From: Endomychus coccineus
Taxonomy: Eukaryota > Arthropoda > Insecta > Coleoptera > Endomychidae
Length of the DNA: 64,000 nt
NCBI GenBank assembly: GCA_958510875.1
Contig: OY294068.1
Span: 23,354,297 to 23,418,296, forward strand
Reading direction: 5' to 3'
In this document: piece by piece, positions 1-10,917 of the stretch
Layout: every line of letters starts with the position of its first letter
How positions within the stretch are numbered: the stretch's first letter is position 1
The notes under the pieces: generated by a model
What the model saw: the letters and a program-made list of their open reading frames with translations, nothing else
Databases searched by the model: none
Told to the model about the DNA's origin: nothing
Program-made: the position numbers and the translations under genes

Positions 1-1175
1 CGCATAAACGTGTATTAGAAGCACTTAACCGAACAATGGAAGATGTACGCAATGACTCGAGATGTTTTGGAGGAGCAATGATTTTACTGTCTGGCGATTT
101 CCGCCAAACACTGCCAGTAATTCCAAGATCAACGGCTGCCGACGAAATAAACGCTTGCCTCAAATCATCGAATCTATGGCGCTATGTGGAGAAACTTCAG
201 CTGACAACAAACATGAGAGTTGCATTGCTTACTGATACATCTGCTGAAGATTTCTCTGAACAATTGCTGGCTATCGGTGATGGTCGAGTACCTGTCGACG
301 AATCGAACGGATTGATTTCATTTCCTCATAATTTCTGTAACTTTGTCTCATTGAAAGACGAACTTATCAACAAAGTATTCCCAAACATCATTACTAACTA
401 CAAAAATAATGAATGGTTGAGTGAGCGAGTAATTTTAGCGGCTAAGAATAAAGATGTAGATGACCTAAACTACATAATTCAGAATGAGATCATTGGAACC
501 ATGCATTCTTTCAAATCTATTGACTGTGTAACAAATGAAGATGAAGTCACCAACTATCCAATTGAATTTTTAAACTCCTTGGATGTGCCTGGCTTACCAC
601 CGCACAATTTACGCTTAAAGGTTGGCTCCGTAGTGATCATGCTTCGCAACATAAACCAACCAAAACTGTGTAACGGTATGCGTTTAGTGGTAAGTAAATT
701 GATGAACAATGTCATTTACGCGACGATACTTAAAGGAAAATTCGAAGGTGAGGAAGTTATCATTCCGAGGATCCCGATGATCCCAAACGATATGCCGTTT
801 GAGTTTAAAAGACTTCAATTTCCGATGCGTCTTGCATTCGCCATGACCATTAACAAATCACAAGGGCAATCCTTGCAAGTTTGTGGTTTGAATCTGAAAT
901 TTCCATGTTTTTCCCATGGTCAATTATATGTGGCATGTTCAAGGGTCGGAAGACCATCTGCGTTGTTTGTTCTTGCGCCTGATAATAAAACAAAAAATGT
1001 CGTGTATCACAAGGTACTTAACGGAAGAGTGCACCAAAATACATGAATAATAAAGAATAATTAAAATACTTTTTTTTTAATTCTTATTTCTTAATAAGAA
1101 ATTGAACTTAATAAAATCACAAATTTTGTATATTTATTGCCTCTAAGGCGGAACAGAGTTCGCCGGGTCAGCTAG
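1..1175 (+). mobile_element. Helitron, 3' portion with terminal hairpin and CTAG end
   Basis: Downstream of the helicase frame, bases 1147-1164 form a stem (ggcg-aac pairing gtt-cgcc, one bulged g at 1151, loop aga). Seven bases later comes CTAG at 1172-1175, followed by T at 1176. Helitrons lack inverted repeats and target duplications; they end in a short GC-rich hairpin about 10 bases before CTRR and insert between A and T, so this matches. An AATAAA-type signal lies just after the stop (about 1047-1056). The 5' TC end and Rep domain lie outside the window. Confidence 0.85.
3..1046 (+). CDS. Helitron PIF1-like helicase, C-terminal part (5' end beyond window)
   Basis: The frame is open from base 3 to a stop at 1044-1046, about 347 residues, with no internal break. 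Seen: a Walker-B-adjacent block GGAMILLSGDFRQTLPVI (about residues 23-40), TNMRV near residue 70, a KLCNGMRLVV block near residue 220, and the closing helicase blocks MTINKSQGQSL and GQLYVACSRVGRPSAL near residues 280-320. These are the later motifs of PIF1/RecD-type superfamily 1 helicases, in the wording typical of Helitron-encoded RepHel proteins. The helicase unwinds DNA during rolling-circle-like transposition, with a Rep nuclease domain that would lie left of the window. The frame is followed at about 100 bases by a Helitron-type 3' end, which fits. A host PIF1 gene is unlikely because of that terminus. The copy may be young, since this 1 kb is intact. Confidence 0.88.
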   Translation, partial: HKRVLEALNRTMEDVRNDSRCFGGAMILLSGDFRQTLPVIPRSTAADEINACLKSSNLWRYVEKLQLTTNMRVALLTDTSAEDFSEQLLAIGDGRVPVDESNGLISFPHNFCNFVSLKDELINKVFPNIITNYKNNEWLSERVILAAKNKDVDDLNYIIQNEIIGTMHSFKSIDCVTNEDEVTNYPIEFLNSLDVPGLPPHNLRLKVGSVVIMLRNINQPKLCNGMRLVVSKLMNNVIYATILKGKFEGEEVIIPRIPMIPNDMPFEFKRLQFPMRLAFAMTINKSQGQSLQVCGLNLKFPCFSHGQLYVACSRVGRPSALFVLAPDNKTKNVVYHKVLNGRVHQNT

Positions 1176-1176
1176 T

Positions 1177-3060
1177 TTATAGATAGGATAGATCTTTATT
1201 CCAAATAGGAGAAACATAATATACAGTTCACAAATTTAAAAAATAAGAATAAAAATTATATATTACAAATTTTCACTTATTCTCAAATGTTTATGTATGC
1301 AACTATTTATTTGAATAATATTCAAACGTTTCTCATGAAATTTTTCAAGTTATTTTTGAATTTTACATATACTAATATTTCTCAAAGATTCAGGTAATTT
1401 GTATTGAATTTCTGAAAACCTCGAAAAAATAATGAATTTATTGTACTCCTTACTCTCAAAATATGAAAATCATTTCGATTTCTATTATTTATTAGGTAAT
1501 CAAGTAATACTACGTTGAGTTTGGGTAGGAAGAGCACCAACAAAGGTAAAAATTTATATGAATATGAACCTGCTAAATTTCTTCAGCCACGCTAATGAAA
1601 GAGCCGTTTAAAATTCGAATAATCGCGAGATGATTGAAACACAGAAATCATCAGGTTTAAGAGAGATCGTTCGGGGACAATTTCTGGGTTCGAGTAATTA
1701 CGCTCGACTGTTGATTAATGAGTTGTCGCCGAATATCTCGGTAATGAAGCACTTTAGAACTTGAGGGCGGGTCATCGAATTATTTGGTCATGTTCCATAA
1801 CCGGTGGGACCGAATCACGATAATTTAAATTTATGGGTAACAGGGTGTCCAAGATTAATTGACGATACAACTTCCAATGGATTTGAGCCTACAGAGTCTG
1901 GTCTTCCCTAACCATAAGTTTCCTTCCATTCTATTAGCTAACCTTTCATTAAATTCCGAATTAACCGCCAGTTCGTGCATGACGACCGCTGTATATTTTT
2001 TAACATTTCAATTTCTAGAAATTCAATTAGTACAATCCCTAGTGTTCACGAATGACCGTTATTAGTATATACAGGTTGTTTCAAAAAGATGTGGCCAAAC
2101 TTGAGGATGTTGTGTACGACAATGGAAAGTTGTGCATATAAGCCCCTAGTCGTAAATGAGCCGTTCCAGATCTGTAGAAAGTGTTAGCAAAAACGTATTA
2201 ACCCCTTTGGATAGGTTTCTCTTTTGTCATTGAAGTTATAGCACTATATACAACATGGATGATATTAGACTCCAGTATGGCGGACGAGTCAGCCACATTT
2301 TATATTGTGCTGTAATTGAAGTAGTGTACCATAGTGAACATAATTACTTTATAATAAGGTTACGTTAAATTAATTACTTTGTGGTATCATGAAAGTAAAG
2401 TTGACGCAGTTCTTCTCGACAGTTAACCTAACAGCAAAATGTTATGATAATACGTAGAGTATAAAACAAAGAAGTAATAACATATTCGTGGAAAAAGGTA
2501 GATTCTATATTCACTATTATTCAACATATACTCATATTTTTATTGATAAATACCTAGAAATTTCCTATTGGACATGATTGCTTAATTGGTTATTTAATTA
2601 ATTAATAAAATAATTAATTATATGAATTCATTGAATCATACAATTAATCAATTGTTGATTATGTAATTATTTCTATTACATTAAGCATAGAATGATATGT
2701 TATGGAAAAGTGCGCGGAGATACAAACAAAGCTTTCACTTTATACTTCGTGAACACCTTAAATAAACTGTCGTTTTTGTAGCATCTTAGGTAACATATGT
2801 TTTTCTATAAAAAATCACCGTTTTTGAGATATTTGCAAAATATTGTTTCCGAGGCCTTTGACCATGCATAATTTATCCTGCGACAATCAAAACGATGAGA
2901 AACTCTCACGCATTATATGTACAGTGTCCGTTCTCTCACCTCCCCAAGTATTTTCTCAACAATAAAGTAAAAATAAACTTTTCGGTAACTGAACTACATG
3001 TGAAACTTGTTTGTTATTAGTCAGTGAGGTGATAATTCAAAAATATTAATTTGAAGCCTT
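1177..3060. other. No recognisable gene
   Basis: AT-rich sequence. The only open frame (1859-2065) is short and resembles nothing I know. A CAGGTTGTTTCAAAAAG string at 2073 looks like one end of a TA-target MITE, but no partner end was found. Around 2590-2660 there is an ATTA-rich low-complexity stretch. Confidence 0.5.
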
Positions 3061-3092
3061 AGTTAATCAGTTGCCGCAAGACAGAAGGCAAG

Positions 3093-3431
3093 ATGAGTCG
3101 CTTTGGTCAAGAAAATACAGCTATAAATATCAGAAAATCCAAACTAAGTGCTTGGGAGCAGTTCACCGACTTCTATTTGCAAAAGGTATATGATTTTGAT
3201 AGGGCTGACATACCCGTAGGAACACTGGCACTAATATGCGTAAGAAAAATTCAGAAATTTACAACGGGAGCGTTATTAAAGTATACTGCTGCAAAACAAC
3301 TTCAAAAGCATTTTTATGATAAATACAAACTCAAATTTGATCCTTTTTCGGACGTTGAATTCAAAAACGCGAGGTCTGCAAGTAACGAAAAAACGCTAAG
3401 ATTCGACAGTTGCAACATGACCCAGAATTAG
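3093..3431 (+). CDS. Unrecognised 112-residue open frame
   Basis: The ATG at 3093 sits in a fair eukaryotic start context (gcaagATGagt, purine at -3). The product is basic, with many K, Q and aromatic residues, no signal peptide, no membrane segment and no cysteine motif. I do not recognise a family. Upstream (3000-3090) lacks another frame; downstream there is a stop followed by AT-rich sequence. It could be a small host gene, one exon of a larger one, a remnant of a transposon accessory protein, or chance. The composition (ordered, non-repetitive, mixed residues) is more protein-like than most short frames here, which is the only reason it is listed. Confidence 0.3.
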   Translation: MSRFGQENTAINIRKSKLSAWEQFTDFYLQKVYDFDRADIPVGTLALICVRKIQKFTTGALLKYTAAKQLQKHFYDKYKLKFDPFSDVEFKNARSASNEKTLRFDSCNMTQN

Positions 3432-3434
3432 AAA

Positions 3435-5772
3435 AAACTTAACCTAATGAATTTATATTATTCCTAATCCTCAAACGTGAAAAATATCATTGATATTTCA
3501 CAAGACACTTAAGACTTTGACAGGTAAGTAGAAAGGTGAATGCTTATATTAATCAAATAAACTCTTACTCAACAACAATAATAAAATTCAATAATAAAAA
3601 TAACAATTGAATTAATAATGGTAAAAAATAATTATGACAATTGATGATGAAAGCATATGATAATTAACTTTATTACTAATAAGAATAAAAATAAGATCAA
3701 AATCTGAACTCAAATAAAACAAACTTAGGTAATCTAAATTAACTAAAGGACAGAAATAAAACTAAGATTATTGAATTGATACCCAACCAGGATCGAAACT
3801 GAATGAACTGATTTGAATGTATTATTGAACTTGAACTTGAATAAAAAAACTGAGAACAACATACTTTGATTGGAAATCTAAAACAACTTTGATTTAGCGA
3901 AATCAATTCAATGTAGAAAATATAACTGAAGGTTTTAGGCATTACCCCTGGTATTTGTAATGCGTCCTTTTTCTCAAGAACCAATCTACAATTCGAAAAA
4001 GGATCCCTGAATTGTTTAACCAATAAGCAGTAAGATTCTTCTCTTGAGGTCTCTACATCATAATGTTTTCGGAGCGGATCTCTAAATCTATATGTCCTTT
4101 TCTAAATATTACTAACTGATTTGAATGTATGTATTAATTCAACTATAAACAAGACTATATTTAATTACAATTTTGATGATGAGGTACTACGTCACGTCCC
4201 GATTCGCATGTGATAAATTTTGATCAATTGTGTAACTTATGAAAGGAAGACGTGTAAAACGTCCATATTAAGATTAACAATGGGACCTAAGCATCTCCAG
4301 ATGGTTAACATTAACATTTATCAAATAGCTTGCATTCGTTTTCTGTCCTGTATTGGTTATTCATTTTGACAGGTGATGGTATGATTTCCTTTGCAACTAT
4401 AAACATTTGTGAGTTTATTGAAACCCTCTTGACCATGCCAGCTATGATATCAAATCACCCTCCTTGAAGCGGGTATGAACTAATTTGTGTTTATTTTAGA
4501 AATGCATCTACTATTCCTCACGCTGACATTTGTTATTGATACTAAACAGAAAACATCTCGCAACCCCTATATGTTCTTGTTCCTTTGCTGAGATATTTTA
4601 ATTATGAAATTTTAATTTTATAAGAATGATTTTGTTTTGAAAATTGGAAATGATCTGTACTAAACCCTTATTTCAATACCCAAGTGTAAAAATTTTAAGA
4701 AAAATACTTGCGTTGCCATGGTAACGGTTCAAAATAAAAGTTTCTGATTGGTTGAAACAGGTTGATGCAAAATTTTCAACGCAATTTTTACCTCTAGTAA
4801 GTTCATAATATTGTTTGCACGAATCCAAATAAAGTTCAAACTTCTACCAAAGATTCTTTTTTGCTATATGCAACATTAAATTTTATATTTTACATGAGTT
4901 GTGTTTCTTGACGTCTTAAATCCAAACTATTGATTGGATCGAATGTATGAGTTTTTTCCTAGTAGATGAAGAACGTTTTCTAAGAGAATAGTTCCTTCGC
5001 ACTCCTATATAATTTACTGAACAAACACAATCAAAGTTTCTCTATTGCGGGACATGATAACGCCACACCCACACCCTGTTGATTTAAGAAATAAAATAGA
5101 CGAATCCCGAGCAAATCGAAACACGTTGACCGTTGACCTTTAACGTCCTTATTATGTGGAATCAAGAAGCCCAACGGCACTATAATTTATTTATTTATTC
5201 AACTAAAACCCTGCTGCGGTCGTATCTAATGCAATGTCCGGAATTCTTGTAAGGAAATATAAATTGCAGAGGAAGGCAGGAGTGAGTGGATGGACCATTT
5301 CATTTTAGTATACATTACTATTCGAGGATAATAAACGACTGGTACGCGGCAAGAGGTTCGGACCACTTTTATTAAAATTCGCGTCCACTGCGAACATTGT
5401 GAAAGTGCTGATGTGACAACGGCCGCTCGTAAAAACCATACTCTATCCGGTATCATGGCTCTTACGGGGACCTAGTCGACGTTTTAAAATCTCTACAGAA
5501 GTGTATAAAGTTCGGTAAGTATTTTACATTATCGGTATATTGCGATCGCGAATTTTTCCTGGTTGAGCAACCAGGAGAGGGCTTTACAGAATTGAGTTGT
5601 TTCTAATCCTCGCATCTCTATATTGGTTTCTTCCTGTTGTATTATACGCTTTTCAAATTTCGTCAAACCCAGTTTAACAGTTGAAGAATGTTCAAGTATA
5701 ACATAATCAAAATGTCCAGAATTGGAGGCCTCCTCGAGTGACTATCTTTATTGTTGAATAATCTTGATATTG
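3435..5772. other. No recognisable gene
   Basis: AT-rich, with many AAT/ATA runs at 3590-3760. The frame at 3739-4023 on the minus strand is low-complexity (serine and phenylalanine runs). Nothing assignable was seen. Confidence 0.5.
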
Positions 5773-5820
5773 CAGGGGTCACCAAACTAAAGCCCGCGGG
5801 CCAAATCCGGCCCGCGCCAG
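5773..5820. mobile_element. Solo hAT-like transposon terminus
   Basis: The sequence begins CAGGGGTCACCAAACT at 5773 and continues into a GC-rich stretch with paired gcccgcggg and ccggcccgc blocks (about 5793-5814). CAGNGGT-CACCAAA-type ends followed by this GC-rich palindromic stretch are characteristic of hAT superfamily ends and their MITEs. No matching opposite end and no 8-base target duplication was found nearby, so this is either a solo end or a heavily decayed short element. Confidence 0.45.
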
Positions 5821-5967
5821 GTAATGGCTTATTGTTGTTATTGTTGTTGTGATAAGTTGGATAAAGAGACACAGAATGATAATAACTTGGTTTTATTTAC
5901 TTGCTAGGTAATGCTTAACGTCAAGTATAATACGCAGAAAATTTAACTTAAGCATAATAACTAACAA

Positions 5968-6075
5968 ATAATTATATATAAATTCTCGGGAAATATATCA
6001 CACATATATTTATTATTTTCATCTTTACGTACATATCGATCTCACGACCATCATCAGAAGACTTATTATGTCTAA
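5968..6075. repeat. Dispersed repeat, copy 1 (second copy at 63886-64000)
   Basis: It starts near aattctcgggaaatat and runs through cgatctcacgaccatcatc and agaagac. The same order occurs at 63886-64000 with scattered substitutions. The catcatcagaagac motif also appears inverted near 58013-58030. The family is not identified; tails that read as GATGATGGTCGTGAGA-like on the other strand resemble the ends of Penelope-like elements, which is inference only. Confidence 0.6.
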
Positions 6076-6408
6076 AACGGGATTACTTAAGACTAATTGT
6101 ATTTGCACAAAACGTCCTTATCGCACCAATTTCAATTTAAAATGCCCACGCCGCCGAAACGAACAGAAACACGAATAATCGGAATTGTAACACATCAATG
6201 TTATAAGTATAGTATATCAAGAATCCACTGTTTAGTAGTATTCTCAAAAAACAGGAACTCATATCAAGAAAGTCTATGAACTACAAAAAACAAGAACATT
6301 ACGTTCAAGTATCTACTTTCGAACCAGATGTTAAGATTTATGAGGTAATATAAAAAGGTTTGTCAGGCCTTATTGGAAATATACTTCTGACATTCTACCT
6401 AAAATATA

Positions 6409-6583
6409 CCAGGATATCAAAAATTATCTTGGTCAAGGGTGGTTGTGAAATCTAAATCGTGTGTCTTACTTTACGTTTGAAATAATTATGTCACTGTCAC
6501 ACTGACATCATCAATAACCTACAAATTTCATACCTATTTATTTCAGTTGTAAAACAATAATGAACTACAAATTATGAAATAAT
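6409..6583. mobile_element. Solo terminal repeat of the mariner-like family found complete at 9590-11083
   Basis: Bases 6409 to about 6583 match the terminal inverted repeat of the element at 9590-11083, starting CCAGGATATCAAAAATT after a TA dinucleotide at 6407-6408. Because it includes the inner atgaaata that only the right arm of the full copy carries, it corresponds to that right end in reverse orientation. The body and other end are missing, so this is a truncated copy. Confidence 0.8.
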
Positions 6584-7051
6584 TATGTAAACTTTGAACC
6601 TTTTCAGAGGTCGTGATAGCCACAATCCGAGTCAAAAACTGTTTTGAAATAGTTAATTTTCCGTCAATCGAATGACGTTCACGTGAGAAGCCCGTAGCAC
6701 TCGAGTTAGAAAAGTGCAAACTGGTTGTACTTAATACGCCGTTTTCGCTCCATGTAGTTAGATTTAGTATCGGACCTTGCCCGATGGCCCTTCTTTTTTC
6801 GATAAATATCCATTAAATAGGAAAATTCAATTAAAACAGTTTGAGCTATTCTCAGATCTCAGCTACGCGCATCTAACGTGCGACGTACCAAAGGGAATTT
6901 TCTATCGACTAAAATATACACGAAACGGGTAAAAGCTAGTAGCCCATAACCAAAAACATTTTATTACAACTGACGCCGAGGTAAAATGTATGAGCCCAGT
7001 GTATTACGAACAATTTTCAAATTTTAGGGACGGTTCTCTGATTGGGAGAAT

Positions 7052-8127
7052 TTAACCGTGCGATCTGTAAGGCTGTTCATAACACTTTTTTTTATAACAT
7101 GTTGGTGCAACGGAATTGAAGTGAAGATAACGTTGTGACCAAACTTCTTTAGTAAACCACGAAGTTTTTATTTTTCCATCTGCATCATGGCTAATGTTCA
7201 TATCTAGGAAATTTATGTTTTTGTTCACTTCTATTTCACAAGTAAATCGAAGTTTATAGTGGAAATTGTTAAATTTATTAATCACATACTGAATTTTATC
7301 ATTGGGAACACACATAAGGCAATCATCTATATACCGTTTAAAGAATACGGGTTGAAACTCTAATGAATTTATTACTTATGCTTCTAGGCATTCCATGACT
7401 AGGTTAGCAATAGTAGCCGAAATAGGAGATCCCATTGCTGTGCCGAATATTTGTCCAAAATATTGCTCACCGTATTAAAAATAAGTGTATTCTAAACAAA
7501 ACTGCACTGCATTTATAAATTCAGATTGATCTAGAGGTGTGTGGTTTTTAATCTCTGCCCTATGGTTTTTGATGCTACTCAATGCAAAAACGACTGGTAT
7601 ATTTGTAAATAAAGAAATAACGTTCAAGGAAATGAATTGATGATCTATGGGTACGTATTGATTTTTTTAAAATTCATTAAAATGCCATTAGTCTTTCACA
7701 TAAAATTAATTTTTTCCCATTACATTGTTGATAGATTTTGATAAAGACTTTGATAAATTGTAGGTAGGCGCCCCAATATTACTTACAATGGGTCTTAGAG
7801 GTATATCATTGTTATACAGTTTAGGAACCCCTTAGATATAAGGTGCTTACTTTTATGGCAAATTAATTTATTTTTCAATTCAATAGGGATTATGTTACTT
7901 TTGTACCATTTATTTATTAATTTATTCATGTCATTTTGTACTGATAATGTAGGGTCAGACATTAATTTTTTGTAAGTTGTTTCATCATTTAATAGATTTC
8001 CTATTTTGTTTTTGTAGTCATTTCTATGCATTATGACGGTTTTATTACATTTATCCGAGTTGAAATCTAATATTTGAGGGTTAGCAACTAGGTACACTTT
8101 TGTCTTTTTTGTGTGATAGCTTTTCAA
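7052..8127 (-). pseudogene. Penelope-like element reverse transcriptase, broken
   Basis: Read from 8127 leftward, an N-terminal segment (to about 7830) is followed after a frameshift by a GVPKLYNNDIPLRPIVS block (about 7785-7825), a GTAMGSPIS block (about 7420-7446) and a YIDDC catalytic box (7319-7333), then FLDMNIS and WSQRYLHFNS-type blocks down to 7052. This order (LPK..PLRPIVS, GTAMGSP, Y-x-DD, FLD.I, W..RYL) is that of Penelope-like RTs, which copy RNA at chromosomal targets. Damage seen: a frameshift near 7830 and in-frame stops near 7475 and 7373. No GIY-YIG endonuclease domain follows on the minus strand. The catalytic aspartates are retained. Confidence 0.82.
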
Positions 8128-8445
8128 AGTTCATCTATGAAGATTTGTTCCTCCAACTGTACAAAACACTCGTCCCCTTATCGAATACGCCGTTGCGAAG
8201 TGGTCTCCTTTTATCTGATCAAAGATATTCATCTTTAATAGGAAGCGCGACGAGAGAAATTGGCATTACCATCCCTAGGTGATAGAAGAAATCGTGGAGA
8301 TCAAATACAAACATATCGAATTCTACAGGACACATTTTCGGTTGACCTAAAACATGTATAATATATATTATTACTAAATGAAAAATAATTATGTTTTAAA
8401 CAAATTGCAAGTAAATTGGTTATTTCTTAGTTTTGGTTATCCAGG

Positions 8446-8790
8446 TTGAGCAATGACAACACGCCTGTTAGTCCCAGGCAGCTGTTTTGCTCTTCTCATG
8501 AGGCTCGTCAGTGGAACGAGGCAGACTATGAAGTCACTGATCAACCCTCTTCGAAAATGTTCGACGAACCTAGATATTCCAACACCATTCGCCAGAGATA
8601 CTACCGTCAGGTGACGGCTGGAGATGGTTGATCATTGCCTTCACGTCTGCCCCGTTCCATTGACGAGCTCATGAGGAGAGCGGAACAGCTGTCTGGAACT
8701 AATAATTGTGTTGTCACTGTTTACCCTGTAGAACCAAAAACTTTGCCTATTGACTAACACGACATGTGTTTGTAATTCACTATGCATGGA
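8446..8790. repeat. Inverted duplication of a LINE-derived segment
   Basis: Bases about 8449-8540 reappear reverse-complemented at about 8635-8730 (for example gctcgtcagtggaacg versus cgttccattgacgagc), with a 90-base spacer. The left arm plus spacer is colinear with the reverse complement of 34480-34640, part of the LINE remnant at 33.7-35.7 kb. The right arm and its extension to about 8790 match 34560-34670 and then 35651-35680. So two opposed fragments of the same repeat were joined here. The 61-residue frame at 8446-8631 lies in it and is not a separate gene. Confidence 0.65.
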
Positions 8791-8822
8791 TATTTTTTGT
8801 TTAATAGAAAGGTTGGTATGGT

Positions 8823-9587
8823 GACCTTGTTGATAACAATCTACTGCTTGCTAAATTGTCTGGATATGGATTTAGGGGGAAGTTGTATGAGTGGATATCA
8901 TCACATTTGTCTGATCGTTATCAGGTTGTTGATACTGATGATATAAAATCAAACCGATTGAAGGTTGTTAATGGTGAACCTCAAGGGCCTGTACTTGGTC
9001 CACTTTTTTTCTTGTTATTTGTTAATGAATTGCCGATGGTACTGAAGCAAGGGATTCTAACGATGATTGCGGATGATAATTCAATGTTAAGCACCGCATC
9101 TGAAACACGTGTGCTGGTGAAAATTACCCAAAATAGTCTTAATGCCTGCGTAGAATGAATTGCTGCGAATTAACTCATTCTGAATACCTCAAAAACATTC
9201 ACTTTACACCTCGTGCAATGAACTACAATGAGAGTTGCCTTTCAAAAATTGTCGGACATTCTTTGAGGCAAGTTCAGACTGTACGTTTTTTGGGGCTATG
9301 TATAGATAACGCTTTAAACTGGGATGCTCACATTGACATGTTATGTAGCAAATTATCAACTATGTGCTATGCTTTGAGGAGGTGCTACCTCCTACCAGTC
9401 TTACAAGTAGATGCATACTATTATCCTATTATTATACATAGTTCTATTCAAGATGTTCTTATGGCATTATATTCTGGGGATCTGCATCTAAATCGGACCG
9501 AGTCTTCCTAATGGTAGGAGCAAATAGAAGAGCCTCATGTAGAAACATCTTCCGAGAATTGCAATTACTACCCCTTCCATGTATATA
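8823..9587 (+). pseudogene. LINE reverse transcriptase, middle part (palm and thumb)
   Basis: The first frame (to about 9155) carries GEPQGPVLGPLFFLLFVNEL (about 8971-9030) and MIADDNS (about 9063-9083), which are the PQG..LGP and [FY]xDD boxes of jockey/CR1-type RTs. A frameshift near 9155 leads to the thumb: VRFLGLCIDNALNWDAHI (about 9278-9332) and YALRRCYLLP. A further frameshift near 9455 leads to a third frame with CRNIFRELQLLPLPC ending at the insertion. Catalytic aspartates survive, but the frame is broken at least twice. The 5' part of RT is missing. Confidence 0.85.
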
Positions 9588-9589
9588 TA

Positions 9590-9755
9590 CCGGGATATCA
9601 AAAATTATCTTGGTCAAGGGCGGTTGTGGAATCTAAAACGTGTGTCTTACTTTACGTTTGAAATAATTATGTCAATGTCACACTAACATCATCAATAACC
9701 TACAAATTTCATACCTATTTATTTCAGTTGTAAAACAATAATGAACTACAAATTA
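9590..9755. repeat. Left terminal inverted repeat of mariner-like element
   Basis: Matches the reverse complement of 10918-11083 over its length with a few substitutions. It contains tcataacctac-type and tttcagttgtaaaacaataa segments also found in the solo copy at 6409. Confidence 0.9.
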
Positions 9756-9880
9756 AAAATTATCCTGGTCAAGGGTGGTTGTGGAATTGTGTCTTACCTA
9801 CTTTAAATTTTTGAATATGTTTTGTTGTGTCAGAGTCTGTTAAGTCATTGTGCTGAAATTTTTCAATCCAGTTTTTGAAT

Positions 9881-10888
9881 CATGCCTATTACCACACAGC
9901 ACAAAATGTTCATGATTGAAGCAAATTGGCAAATACAGTCAACGTTTGTGCTTGGACAATTTTCGAGAGCACTTCCCAAACGTGGCAATATTACCGGACA
10001 ATTTTTATGCGTGCCTTACAAATTGTGTTGAAGTGTTTCACGAAACTGGTTGTGTGACTCATAAAAAAGGTGCTGGTAGACCAAGAGTTCGTACAGAAGA
10101 AGTTGTCAATGACGTCCGTCAAGGTATGGAAGAGGAACCTGCAAAACCTTTGAAACGTCTTTCTCAGGAAATTGGACTTTCTTATGGAACATGTCAGAAG
10201 ATTTTAAAGAAAGACTTGAACATGCATCCATATCAGATGCAAGCACATCAAGCTCTTATGCCCGCAGACCACCCCAGACGCCTTGCTTACTGCCATTGGT
10301 TTGTTAATAATTTAATGAATGACCTTCTGGACTTAACTTTTTTTTCTGACGAAGCGTGGTTCCACCTTTCGGGATACATCAATTCTCGAAATATACGAAT
10401 GTGGAGCAATGATAACCCTCATGTTTTTACTGAATCGTCACTACATGCTCAAAAAATCGGTGTTTGGATGGCAGTTTTTCACCGTCAACGCAGACAGGTA
10501 CAGACACAACTTTTTGGCTGAATTTGTGCAACAGTTAAACGATGATGAACTTCGGTACGGTTATTTCCAGCATGACGGTGCAACAGCACATACTACACGA
10601 GAAAATATTGCTTTTCTCCGCGAGTTTTTTGATGACCGGCTGATAAGTTTGCATACAGAAGTTGAGTTTCCTCCGAGATCACCTTGTTTGACAATTATGG
10701 ACTATTATATATTTCCTTACTTAAAAAACAAGATTTTCGCAACTCCGGTAAATAATTTGCAAGAACTTCGTCAAAGAATAGTTCATAACGCCAGAAATGC
10801 TGCAAAACGGTTTTCACAGCATGAGGATGCGCGTCAACTTGTGCATCGAACAAAACCGGGGACATTTCCAACAATTACTGTAATTTAG
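9881..10888 (+). pseudogene. Mariner-superfamily transposase (DUF4817-type N-terminus plus DDE domain), frameshifted
   Basis: The likely start is the ATG at 9881; a frameshift near 9915 moves into the frame that runs to about 10490. Seen: a helix-turn-helix region with ETGCVTHKKGAGRPRVRTEE, a second HTH with LSQEIGLSYGTCQKILK, the linker HPYQMQAHQALMPADHPRR, the first catalytic block FFSDEAWFHLSGYIN, then after a frameshift with apparent loss of about 20 codons (10460-10500) the second block YFQHDGATAHTT and third block PPRSPCLTIMDYYIF. In relatives the last block is SPDLTPLDFF; here the first D is C, while the later D expected to be catalytic is kept. Cut-and-paste enzyme acting on its own inverted repeats; this copy should be inactive. 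Confidence 0.88.
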
Positions 10889-10917
10889 TTTTTCTTGTTA
10901 CTAAAACCGTTATTTCA

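Noticed and set aside
2073..2095. MITE end CAGGTTGTTTCAAAAAG
   Set aside because: No matching inverted end within the following 2 kb, so no element can be delimited.
3739..4023. 94-residue minus-strand frame
   Set aside because: Serine and phenylalanine runs from AT-rich DNA, no motif.
7795..8282. Separate genes on both strands at the PLE N-terminus
   Set aside because: The minus-strand frame is the PLE N-terminal part; the plus-strand frame 8100-8282 has no motif.
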